DNA of 64,000 nucleotides, from assembly GCA_963402885.1 (NCBI GenBank), contig OY727095.1, positions 5,213,001-5,277,000 of the forward strand. The letters are read 5' to 3'. Source of the DNA: Antedon bifida (Eukaryota; Echinodermata; Crinoidea; Comatulida; Antedonidae). This document shows, piece by piece, positions 1 to 10,400 of this stretch (its first letter is position 1; each line of letters starts with the position of its first letter). Under the pieces are notes generated by a model. That model ran no database searches. It was not told where the DNA came from and saw only the letters and a program-made list of their open reading frames with translations. The translations under genes were made by a program, and so were the position numbers.

Positions 1-825
1 TTGTTTGTCACATTTTATATTGTGTAGATAGAGCTTTAGATTTGGTCAAAACCTAAATAGACTTTTTGCGTATCTGGTTTCAGTATATATAGTTTTGTGT
101 GTTTAAGCGTTTCTCTATTGCCTACGACTAGTTGCTCGATAGTAATGTATTTGAGATCGGTTGGGCAAACAGGTTGACCAGTGAGCCTATTATTGCTACA
201 AATTGCTTATCAGTTCTTCTAATTCTATTATTAAATGTTCGAGACAGAATCACTTTCACTTCTCAAATATGGAAAATAATAACATTTATACATTTAAGCA
301 TGGATCATGGAAAAAGCCGTTCCCGGTTCTGGATACTGAGATATAGCAAGCGGCAAACTGTCCCTATGGAATGAACGTCGGTTTTGTCGTGCTTTATTCC
401 TAATAAATCGTTTATATGTATTATTGTACATCCAAGTTGCGGTTTAATGTTTTAGTGTTATTGCGGGCATAACAATTACTTGAGCCAAGCACGGTAATAG
501 CATTTGGGATTTGCGAATAAAGGACAGCCTATGGGACTTCATAAAACGTTAACAAACATAATTTTTTTTTTTTAATATTAAACAAGAAGAAAGTAATTTC
601 GAAAACTAACTATTAATATTATTTTTCAACTGCTATGTTATGGATATTTATTATTATAAACTTTAATAATACCTTTATGATATTGAGAGTTTTTATTGGT
701 CCGATTTAGATGGATCGAAAACTATCACAAAATGTCTTTAAAATGAAATAATAGATAAGTACATAGTAAAATGTAATGAAATGACAATAGTTATTTCATG
801 GCAATATATTTTTTACATTTTTCAG
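1..825 (+). other. CCT7 intron (3' part), with MITE terminus at its left edge
   Basis: There is no coding signal here. Bases about 22-37 read GTGTAGATAGAGCTTT, close to the right terminus of the inverted-repeat element at 63829-63852, so a truncated copy of that family probably ends here. The rest is AT-rich intron ending in the acceptor at 825. Confidence 0.6.
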
Positions 826-978
826 AGATATGTTCTGCGCTGGACGAGTGACGGAAAATGATTTGAAGCGGACATTGAAAGCTTGTGGGGGCGCTATTCA
901 GAGCACCGTACAGAACCTGACGGACGATGTGCTGGGCAGGTGCGAATGTTTCGAGGAAGAGCAGATTGGTGGTGACAG
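826..978 (+). CDS. CCT7: CCT7 coding exon (apical domain part)
   Basis: The exon follows an acceptor with a T-rich tract and TTTTTCAG at 825, and ends before the donor GTAAGT at 979. It begins with the last base of a split Arg codon and ends after two bases of the next Arg codon. It encodes [20 protein letters not shown] through [12 protein letters not shown], part of the substrate-binding apical domain. Compared with the mammalian protein the middle is moderately diverged, as expected for an invertebrate orthologue. Confidence 0.94.
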
Positions 979-3900
979 GTAAGTTGTAATGGCTAGTATG
1001 ATTCACAGGACAGGCCTAGTTGTACAGGGGAACAGACCACTCCCGCAGGATGTCTGCACAGTCTACAAACGAAGTGAAAATGCAGTCGCGCTTATCAAGC
1101 TTGGACATTTACTTGTTGGTGACGACGCTTCATGTTGAATTCATTTCACAACATTTACAAAAACTTTGTTTAAAAAAATGTGATTTTATCCAATTATCTT
1201 TTATAAATAATGAGTAATTCTATACACTTTATGTTGATAAAAGGTAATTGATGTCCAGCGAAATATAAAATACAGTAATATAAAGGAGAATCATACACTA
1301 TATATACCTATTGACCAATTTTCTCGAGATGTGATTGATAATATATTCTGACGAATAATACAAAGTGTAAAAATAATGAAATGTACACAGAACAATATTT
1401 TAAAAACCTCAAAATATTCAGAAATTAAAAAAATCAACAATCTGTTTTTTAAAGTTTGTTAATTAGCCAATTAGCACGTACAACTAAAACAGAAATGATT
1501 AATTAGCTAAGAAAACCACAAACTGTTAAACATAAATTAGGCTGGACAATTGAATGTAGTATAATTACAGTAGTAGTTACATAATTTGATTGGTCCACAG
1601 GGGTAATTAGTTTTGTTAAGAAGCACAAAAATATTATGCACTGGCAACAATTAAAATCAATGTAAATACTACAGACAACAATAGACAACCACTAAAAATG
1701 CAAAATGTGCTATTAAACTTATTTATTTCAATATACTATATTTGGCATGTACTTCTAATGTGAATTTTCAACATTTGTTGTAGGCCTAAATTGGAAATTC
1801 ACAATTGGGCATCCTATTTAACCTTTGACCTTATAAAATTGGATTCCTAACATTCTACAATTCATGACGGCTTTTGATACATTTTGTTCAGTTTCACAGA
1901 TGTAAGCTAATTTTTTGTGACATTTTAGAAAAGGTCATCTAGATAACAAGTTCTATTTTAATTGTAAGCAGGTAGTTTGTAGTTTGTGTGTGAATGTGAA
2001 GTATTGAAAGTACCAGCCTGTCTAAATATACCTGTGTGAACACTGGCCAAATATGCCCATGTGAATCGGTCTAAATTTGCCTGTGTGGATACTGTGTAAA
2101 TATACCCATGTCAGTACTGTCCATATATTGTATACCTATGTGAGCACTGTCCTACAGTAATATACCCATATAGACACTGTTCACATATTCCAGTGTGAAT
2201 ACAGTCCATATATGCCCATGTGAAAACTGTCTAAATATGCCCATGTGAATACGGTCTAAATATGCCTGTGATAAGTATGTTTCAGCCAGGAATGAAGCTA
2301 GAAAAGTCTATGGGTAAAATAAGTTAAAAAGTATCCAGGTATTGAAAGGTATCCAGTGATTTCGTAGGTGACTGTTGTTTTGAAATTAGGCAGGGTGGAG
2401 AAAGACCTATAAAAGTAGTCAAAATAATAAACAGTTCATAAGAACATAGTGGGCTATGGTAGTGTCGCATGGAGGATTTGAAAGTAGGGTACAGTCTCAG
2501 ACTACAGCGGGTTCTTATCTCAATAATCAGATTAATAGTGATGTCACATAGCTTGTGATTGTCAGTCAAAATGAATCAAATCAGTTCTGTGTTGCCAAAG
2601 AGTGTCACACGGTATTTAGTTGCTAATCGTTGATGTTAAAGCAAGTTTGTTCAACATGTTCACGCAACTTTTTGAACTTGACAAGCTGTAGATTTTTTTT
2701 AAGGTTTAGGTGTGAATTGTAAATAGAAGACTGGCTGTAATGATGTAGGCAGTGTCTGGAGGATTCTGTGTAATGGTCTGATAATGAAACCAACACTTTC
2801 ACTTTCAACTCACTATTATTACATATGCTTGATTTATAAATCACTAACTTATTTAAAATACGTGAAGCAATCACATAAGAACGTAGTGTCACCGGTCTTG
2901 TTGTCTCGTTCTGTTGTTGCACGTTTCGCTGTTGTTTTTTTTGTATACCTGTCTAGGATGTTATTGATGTAGCGGTTAGCCCAACAACAATCGACGTCCC
3001 TTATGGTCGCGATGGCTAATATTAGGCTCGTAATTTAAACTGATCAACCCCTGTGATGAGTGATAAATGAATACACGTGTTATCCTCTTATACTGTGTAA
3101 ACAACACTCTGCGTTATTCAAAGAGAAAATAACATGGTTTCAATTATTTTATTTTCGTATACAGAATGCGTTTAAATTCCGTTATTATTACATCATGTTG
3201 GAGATGTCCGCTCCCTGCACAATGGATACACAGCATTGCCACCTAAAATAATAATGATAAATACATTGTAATACACTTTAGTGGATGCTTGAGATAACAG
3301 TGTTTGCTATCTAGATTTCACCTTTGTATAATCAATTAAAAATCGGTATACTGTACACAACCAGAACTGGTAGATTCGACAGACAAAAAGTCTGCTTTAC
3401 AAGAAGATGTCAAACAAAGAAACCTTAAATTAGAGTCTTTAAATTATTTAATTGATTTAAGATATATAGCTAAAGATAAAACAATGGCTGATAAGTGTCC
3501 AATATGTACAGAGATAAGAAAACAACATATTATGTACAATTGGCATCATCATGTGTTCATTTTTAACCATCCTCACAACTATCTATTTTCAGCTTCAACA
3601 ATACAATATTTTGTAGTGGAGCTGTAGCGTAGTGGTTAACATGCTTGCCTTCCGATCCCAAGGTCTGGGGTTCAATCCTGACTTAGTGCCAGGGTTGTAA
3701 CTCGCAACTCTTTCAACCCTATAGCCTCAAATGAAATATAAGCACGATAAATATTAAATAGTTTATCTATCCTGTAATTGGCAAGTTACTTGCTGTTGGA
3801 TGTGTATGAAATAAAAAAAATAAAATAAAAATATATATATATAAAATTATTGTTTTGATCTCTTACAGGTACAATCTGTTTACAGGATGTCCAAATGCTA

Positions 3901-6267
3901 AGACATGTACGCTTATCTTAAGAGGAGGTGCAGAGCAGTTTATTGAAGAGACGGAGAGATCCCTACATGACGCTATTATGATTGTCAGACGGACAATTAA
4001 AAATGATTCAATTGTTGCAGGTATGGTTAAGGCTTGGCAGATTTGTATGCTATTATTGAAAAACATCTGTATCTTAATTTACCCCAAAAAGACTAACTGT
4101 AGCTTGGGCTCTGGCATGTTTGAAAGAATCATCCTTTTTTCCTGAAGTACCTTTTTCAAACTAGAGACCAGATCAGGGGGTTTTCCTTGTTCATTTCATG
4201 AGACAGTATCCCCTTAAGAAGATGCCCCTGAATAGAGGTGTCTCTAGCAGGGCTTCTGCTGTACTACCTTGTCATATTTTATTTCTTACAGGTGGTGGAG
4301 CCATTGAGATGGAACTAAGCAAGTACTTAAGAGATTATTCACGCACAATAGCTGGTAAACAGCAAATCCTTATAGGGGCGTTTGCCAAGGCATTGGAAAT
4401 AATTCCAAGACAGTTATGTGACAATGCTGGCTTTGACGCTACTAATATACTGAATAAGTTGAGACAGAAGCATGCACAAGGTAATAACTTGTTTCTTTAT
4501 GTACTCAATAACTGACTGACCCCTAGCTAAGGGTTTTCTAAAGTCTTGTCTACACTAGCAAGCGTGTCTGCAACTGCAACCGGTTTGCAACTGCAACATT
4601 TGCAACTGTATGAAGAAGGTTGTGTTGCTGGGGACTGCCTATTTTAGGATCACACGGCTGCTGTATTTTGTCTTGGCCCTGAGCTATGTGACAGTGTATT
4701 ACAGAATTTTCCCTATGATACTGCACGTAATACCAGATGTGGAGATACAGTAATGAGAATTAGTCGCATTAAGTTCATATGTGCCCATTTAACAAAAGAA
4801 GATAAATAGAATAAAAATTCCCTCACTTAACAATACCTCGCATTTTGAATAAATTGAATATTAAGAGGAAACCTTCAGAACCCCAACAAATAAGGTTTAT
4901 CGCAAATTGCGTGAGTGATGCATAATGGGAAGGGTTTGGGTGCAATAGCGCCACCACCAGTATATAAAGTTTGTATTATACGGTGGCGCTATTGCTCCCA
5001 AACCCTTCCCATTGTGCAATGACGTTTCTCGCGAAATCAAGCTATTTGCGATAAACCTAATAAGGCTTGGCTGTTCATTGTTTGTTTTCACCGGATAAAG
5101 TGTTCCCTTAAAAGAAAAGATTGTACTGTATTACTTGTATTACCTGAGTGTATCACAATATTAAAAAATCTATAATTCCCACTTGAGATAGAGCATCCTG
5201 AAGTTTTTCATTTCAAATATTTTATATTATATATATTGATAGTAAAGAACCTTCCAAGTCATTACACTACTCCCTAAATGTATTAGAATTTAAAAAAACT
5301 ATAAACTTGAAAGGGCAAACAAAAGAAAAAAAGTATCCCAGAAGTGATAATTAAATTTCCATTGTAATTGCTTGCGTTCTATAAATAAAAACGCATTAAC
5401 CTAATTTTGGTCAAAGATTTCCTTCAATTTGTTGGCATTCTTTGACGGTTTTGTTCCTCAAGCAGAATATATATAAAATATATTGAGCCTGTATTAAAAG
5501 ACCAGTATATATATATTTTTAATTATAACATAGAATAACACAGTGAGATAGTAACTAAACATAACATATAGGAATTATGAAGGGTGGTCTTTTCTCCACC
5601 AAACCAAATAAAATATATATATATATTATATGGTACACTTAGATCGTCCTGGGGTTTTCAACTACATAGAATCTTTAATAAGGGAATAACAAACAAAACA
5701 ACAAAATGTCCCCTTAATTGGAGTGTCCTATGAATAGGGGGTTGGCAGTATTGTTTGCCCTTGTTTGTTTTATAAGAAGCTGTCCTCTATAGGTGGTGTT
5801 CCAAACAAGAGGTTATAATTTGACCTTTAACCTATGATAGGAAAAAATTTGCCGTGCCGAAAACCAGGTCACACCAATTCATGTCAAATCCTGATTTTGT
5901 TTCTCTGAATGCTACTTTTTATTCCGAATTTGTTTCCAATTTCTTCTTTCACTTGGAATAGCGTAACTTGTTTGTTGACCTACGTGCCATAGAGGGTGTG
6001 ACCTGCGGTGCGGTTTGACATAATCAATTTCCATCATTTCGTTTTGTAGGTGGTACTTGGTATGGCGTAGACATTCTCAAAGAAGATATAGCAGATAACC
6101 TAGAAGCGTTTGTGTGGGAGCCATCTATCGTGAAAATCAACGCTCTCACTGCAGCTTCCGAGGCGGCATGCTTGGTTCTGTCCGTAGACGAGACCGTAAA
6201 AAATCCAAAATCGGCCCAAGATGGCGGCGGAGCACCAAGGGGACGTGGGAGAGGTAGACCATTCTAA
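826..6267 (+). CDS. CCT7: CCT7, T-complex protein 1 subunit eta, C-terminal four exons (5' end outside window)
   Basis: This locus encodes the C-terminal ~236 residues of the eta subunit of the cytosolic chaperonin TRiC/CCT, the ATP-driven double-ring machine that folds actin, tubulin and other proteins. The four coding exons are 826-978, 3869-4020, 4292-4480 and 6050-6267, and they join in frame. The peptide starts at DMFCAGRV, which is near residue 305 of a ~543-residue family member. It then carries the end of the apical domain ([17 protein letters not shown]), the intermediate hinge and equatorial segment ([31 protein letters not shown]), the WYGVD and WEP blocks, and an Arg/Gly tail ending RGRGRPF before TAA. 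All are typical of CCT eta. All introns obey GT-AG. The gene is convergent with the COE gene to the right. Earlier exons lie left of position 1. Identification rests on recalled family sequence. Confidence 0.95.
2022..2271 (+). repeat. Degenerate 25-bp minisatellite, about 10 units
   Basis: The consensus is roughly CTAAATATGCCCATGTGAAT followed by ACGGT. The last two units are nearly identical and the earlier ones differ by substitutions and a few small indels. The array sits in the CCT7 intron and has no coding role. Confidence 0.85.
3618..3835 (+). mobile_element. tRNA-derived SINE
   Basis: The 5' part is tRNA-like. An A-box-like TAGCGTAGTGGTTAACATGC lies near 3625 and a B box GGTTCAATCCT at 3669-3679. 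A non-tRNA body follows, then an A-rich tail (ATAAAAAAAATAAAATAAAA) running into an AT dinucleotide run. The order of RNA polymerase III boxes, body and A-rich tail is the standard SINE layout. It is inserted in the CCT7 intron in the sense direction, and its tail ends roughly 20-30 bases before the acceptor at 3868. Confidence 0.85.
3869..4020 (+). CDS. CCT7: CCT7 coding exon (apical/intermediate junction)
   Basis: The acceptor CTCTTACAG ends at 3868 and the donor GTATGG begins at 4021. The exon supplies the third base of an Arg codon, then encodes [20 protein letters not shown], the [16 protein letters not shown] helix and NDSIVAG. These segments are nearly invariant in CCT eta. An open frame continues past the donor into the intron, but the homology stops exactly at the GT. 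Confidence 0.95.
4292..4480 (+). CDS. CCT7: CCT7 coding exon (equatorial domain start)
   Basis: The exon lies between acceptor TTTCTTACAG (ending 4291) and donor GTAATA (from 4481), 189 bases long. With the preceding G it reads [20 protein letters not shown], then an [19 protein letters not shown] segment and NKLRQKHAQ. GGGAxE and DNAG are the conserved nucleotide-pocket motifs of group II chaperonins. Confidence 0.96.
4894..5057. mobile_element. MITE, Harbinger/PIF-like, with TAA target duplication
   Basis: Terminal inverted repeats GGTTTATCGCAAAT (4894-4907) and ATTTGCGATAAACC (5044-5057) are perfect over 14 bases. A second inner pair is nearly perfect (GGGAAGGGTTTGGGTGCAAT against its complement, with CAATAGCGCCACC inside), so the element folds into one long hairpin with a short AT-rich loop. 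TAA occurs directly outside both ends (4891-4893 and 5058-5060). A 3-bp TWA duplication is typical of PIF/Harbinger. It is too short to code for transposase. Confidence 0.85.
5851..6020. repeat. Imperfect inverted repeat, possible old MITE
   Basis: GGTCACACC at 5867-5875 is complementary to GGTGTGACC at 5995-6003. Flanking words (GCCGTGCCG against CGGTGCGG, and ATGTCAAA against TTTGACAT) are also partly inverted. Ends and target duplication are not clear. It ends about 30 bases before the acceptor of the terminal CCT7 exon. Confidence 0.45.
6050..6267 (+). CDS. CCT7: CCT7 terminal coding exon with stop
   Basis: The acceptor GTTTTGTAG ends at 6049 and the frame closes at TAA 6265-6267. The exon encodes [47 protein letters not shown] and a Gly/Arg-rich tail [10 protein letters not shown]. 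The tail corresponds to the flexible C-terminus projecting into the folding chamber and is the typical ending of the eta subunit. Confidence 0.95.
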
Positions 6268-6350
6268 GCGCACTAATCGTAAGCATAATGTTATACTGAA
6301 ATGTAGAGTTTGTATGTACCTGGCCTAAAGTTAGCTAGCTTTTCAGTTGA

Positions 6351-6356
6351 AATAAA
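6351..6356 (+). terminator. Candidate CCT7 polyadenylation signal AATAAA
   Basis: AATAAA lies 84 bases after the CCT7 stop codon and is the first canonical hexamer in the 3' UTR. Distance and position suit a short 3' UTR. Actual cleavage cannot be seen from sequence. Confidence 0.5.
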
Positions 6357-6609
6357 GGGTAAAACATATCCTCTGGGCAGCCAGCATACATGTTTGTATT
6401 TGTCAAATAATTGTGCGATTTTTTATATATATTCTTGGCCAAAGCAATATAACTTCAACAAACTGCTCATAAATACAATGAAATACCAACGAATCTTGGA
6501 CGAGACAGCTGAAGGTCAAGTCTTACATTGTTTCTCCTGTTCGTAAAATATCAACGCGAAAAACAATATACTTGGTAGAGTATAATAAAATATATTGTAT
6601 AAAACGAAA

Positions 6610-6686
6610 ATGTGATGTGCCTATATAAGGACATGATGATGTCATTTCACTACCATAGTTGGGCATATCACTACCATATATGGGCA
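6610..6686. mobile_element. MITE core related to the element at 63735-63811
   Basis: It contains GATGATGTCAT, two CACTACCATA words, CACTACCATATATGGGCACA and a 5' ATGTGCC, which together form a hairpin. The same set of words in the same order recurs at 63735-63811 inside a longer element with terminal repeats. Here the outer termini are absent. Confidence 0.6.
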
Positions 6687-7406
6687 CAAAGCATTAGATG
6701 TTGAGTCACGATATAAATATTGTATTTGTGTGATTATGTGCCCGCAAGGAGCGATCCATGTTGGCAACGATGCGTTTACAGCTAACATTATATTCCTTCA
6801 AGCTTGTTTATTATCCGTTGCTTAACAACTGTAGTTTGCGTAGCCAAAAGGCTTGCTCCATTTGAATGCGAAGAAGGGGAGGACAGGAATATTTGTTCTT
6901 CTAGAAGACTATTTACAACATTATTAATTGGCTTTAATGTTGAAATTAGTTGTACCACGCATATTAAAATGTCAGTAATTAATAATACCCAACATAATAA
7001 AAAGATGCCCATTGCCAAACATAATAAAATGGAGTAAATACCTGCAATGTACCTAGGATTGTAGAATGGGGATAATTATGCATAAGCTGTAGGTTAATTA
7101 GTGTTATATGAAGCTTAAGTACTGGCACTAACTGCTTGTAAGCATCTGCTTCCAGCACACGTCACCCGGGTTGCTACAAGACAACAATTAATCATTTATT
7201 ATAATATTATAATAAATCACTTTTGCTGATTGTAGTGCTACTAGGAAATCTTGTAAAGTCTACAAACAATGTTGAGTTTATCTGTTTTGTACAATGAATT
7301 GATGTGGCAATGAGACGTACATGAGTCTGAAGTTTTTTTGTTATATATTTTTAGTCATCTCATTGTATTGTAGAGACATGTGTTTATCCTGTATAAATTG
7401 AATAAT

Positions 7407-10400
7407 CCCTGTACATGCATTTTTTAGAAAAATGCAAATACATGGGTTTTTGGAAATTTAAAAAAAAAATACAGGGATATTTTTGGAAAAATGGCCAAAT
7501 TATGAACATTAAAATATGCATATTACATTGAGGTAACATGCCTGAGGTAACAAATCCCTGTACTATAGTACAGGGATTTTTTTTAAATGGCCAAAGATAT
7601 CAAGTTTTTAAAATTCAATTATTATGCGATAATATTGCTGTATATGATCATATATTGCTTTATGATCATCTTATAGTACCATAGAACCCATTTATGTCGA
7701 AAAATAAAAAGGTCGAAAATTGGCGATTTTTAAAAAAAAAATCCCTGTACTAATAGTACAGGGAAATTTTCGAAAAATGGCAATTTTTCGACCCTTTTAT
7801 TTATTAATAACTATTTATAACAAAAAATAAAAGGGTCGAAAAATGGCCATTTTTCGAAAATTTCCCTGTACTATAGTACAGGGATTTTTTTCAGAAAATG
7901 GCCAATTTTCGACCTTTTTATTTTTAGATAAAACTGGTTACTGGTTACATGCGCAGAGTCGAATATTAAGTTCTGCGCATGTCAATTATGTTTTAGTAAC
8001 CAGTTTTGTCTATTTTTTGACATAAATAGTTACTATAGCATAATAAACATGCGCAGAGTCGAATATTAAGTTCTGCGCATGTCAATTATGCTATAGTAAC
8101 CAGTTTTATCTAAAAATAAAAAGGTCGAAAATTGGCCATTTTCTGAAAAAATCCCGGTACTATAGTACAGGGAAATTTTCGAAAAATGGCCATTTTTCGA
8201 CCCTTTTATTTTTTGTTATAAATAGTTACTATAGCATAATAAACATGCGCAGAGTCGAATATTAAGTTCTGCGCATGTCAATTATGCTATAGTAACCAGT
8301 TTTATCTAAAAATAAAAAGGTCGAAAATTGGCCATTTTCTGAAAAAATCCCTGTACTATAGTACAGGAAAATTTTCGAAAAATGGCCATTTTCGACCCTT
8401 TTATTTGTTGTTATAAATAGTTATTATAGCATAATAAACATGCGCAGAGTCGAATATTAAGTTCTGCGCATGTCAATTATGCTATAGTAACGAGTTTTGT
8501 CTATTTTTTGACATAAATGGTTACTATAACATAATAAACATGCGCAGAGTCGAATATTGGGTACTGCGCATGTCAATTATGCTATAGTAACCAGTTTTAT
8601 CGAAAAATAAAAAGGTCGAAAATTGGCCATTTTCTGAAATTTCGAAAAATGGCCATTTTTCGACCCTTTTATTTTTTGTTATAAATAGTTATTATAGCAT
8701 AATAAACATGCGCAGAGTCGAATATTAAGTTCTGCGCATGTCAATTATGCTATAGTAACCAGTTTTGTCTATTTTTTGACATAAATGGTTACTATAACAT
8801 AATAAACATGCGCAGAGTCGAATATTGGGTACTGCGCATGTCAATTATGCTATAGTAACCAGTTTTATCGAAAAATAGAAAGGTCGAAAATTGGCCATTT
8901 TCTGAAAAAAATCCCTGTACTATAGTACAGGGAAATTTTCGAAAAATGGCCATTTTTCGACCCTTTTATTTTTTGTTATAAATAGTTATTATAGCATAAT
9001 AAACATGCGCAGAGTCGAATATTAAGTTCTACGCATGTCAATTATGCTATAGTAACCATTTTTGTCTATTTTTTGACATAAATCGTTACTATAACATAAT
9101 AAACATGCGCAGAGTCGAATATTAGGTTCTGCTTATGTCAATTATGCTATAGTAACCAGTTTTATCGAAAAATAAAAATGTTGAAAATTGTCCATTTTTT
9201 GAAAAAATCCCTGTACTATAGTACAGGGAAATTTTCGAAAAATGGCCATTTTTCGACCCTTTTATTTTTTGATATAAATAGTTACTATACCATAATAAAC
9301 ATGCGCAGAATGGAATATTAGGTTCTGTTATGCTATAGTAACCAGTTTTATCTAAAAATAAAAAGGTCGAAAATTGGCCATTTTTTGAAAAAATCCCTGT
9401 ACTATAGTACAGGGAAATTTTCGAAAAATGGCCATTTTTCGACCCTTTTATTTTTTGTTATAAATAGTTACTATAGCATAATAAACATGCGCAGAGTCGA
9501 ATATTAAGTTCTGCGCATGTCAATTATGCTATAGTAACCAGTTTTATCTAAAAATAAAAAGGTCGAAAATTGGCCATTTTCTGAAAAATCCTTGTACTAT
9601 AGTACAGGGAAATTTTCGAAAAATTGCCATTTTTTGACCCTTTTATTTTTTGTTATAAATAGTTACTATAGCATAATAAACATGCGCAGAGTCGAATATT
9701 AGGTTCTGCGCATGTCAATTATGCTATAGTAACCAGTTTTATCTAAAAATAAAAAGGTCGAAAATTGGCCATTTTCTGAAAAAATCCCTGTACTATAGTA
9801 CAGGAAAATTTTCGAAAAATTGCCATTTTTCGACCCTTTTATTTTTTGTTATAAATAGTTACTATAGCATAATAAACATGCGCAGAGTCGAATATTAGGT
9901 TCTGCGCATGTCAATTATGCTATAGTAACCAGTTTTATCTAAAAATAAAAAGGTCGAAAATTGGCCATTTTTTGAAAAAATCCCTGTACTATAGTACAGG
10001 AAAATTTTCGAAAAATGGCCATTTTTCGACCCTTTTATTTTTTGTTATAAATAGTTACTATAGCAAAATAAACATGCGCAGAGTCGAATATTAAGTTCTG
10101 CGCATGTCAATTATGCTATAGTAACCAGTTTTATCTAAAAATAAAAAGGTCGAAAATTGGCCATTTTCTGAAAAATCCTTGTACTATAGTACAGGGAAAT
10201 TTTCGAAAAATTGCCATTTTTTTACCCTTTTATTTTTTGTTATAAATAGTTACTATAGCATAATAAACATGCGCAGAGTCGAATATTAGGTTCTGCGCAT
10301 GTCAATTATGCTATAGTAACCAGTTTTATCTAAAATAAAAAGGTCGAAAATTTGCCATTTTCTGAAAAAATCCCTGTACTATAGTGCAGGAAAATTTTCG

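Larger units (their letters stand above)
979..3868 (+). other. CCT7 intron carrying a minisatellite and a SINE
   Basis: This 2.9-kb intron is bounded by GTAAGT and TTACAG. It contains the 25-bp degenerate minisatellite at 2022-2271 and the tRNA-derived SINE at 3618-3835. I see no other feature and only short chance open frames. Confidence 0.85.
4481..6049 (+). other. CCT7 last intron, with two inverted-repeat elements
   Basis: The intron runs from donor GTAATA to acceptor TTTTGTAG. It contains the Harbinger-like MITE at 4894-5057, a looser inverted repeat at 5851-6020, and a short match (4541-4560, reverse of TAGTGTAGACA) to the terminus of the element at 63698-63852. TGTCCCCTTAA and similar scraps near 4210 and 5710 look like further old repeat fragments. 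Confidence 0.7.
6268..7406. other. CCT7 3' UTR and intergenic DNA
   Basis: After the CCT7 stop and its polyadenylation signal this stretch holds only short open frames on both strands, which I take as chance. The MITE core at 6610-6686 is the only structured feature. The satellite block begins at its right end. Confidence 0.6.

Noticed and set aside
4198..4515. Open frame running across a CCT7 intron and exon as one gene
   Set aside because: Only 4292-4480 matches CCT eta. The frame outside the splice sites is intron read-through.
7843..8025. 60-codon open frame in the satellite
   Set aside because: It lies across palindromic repeat units and is not maintained in neighbouring units.
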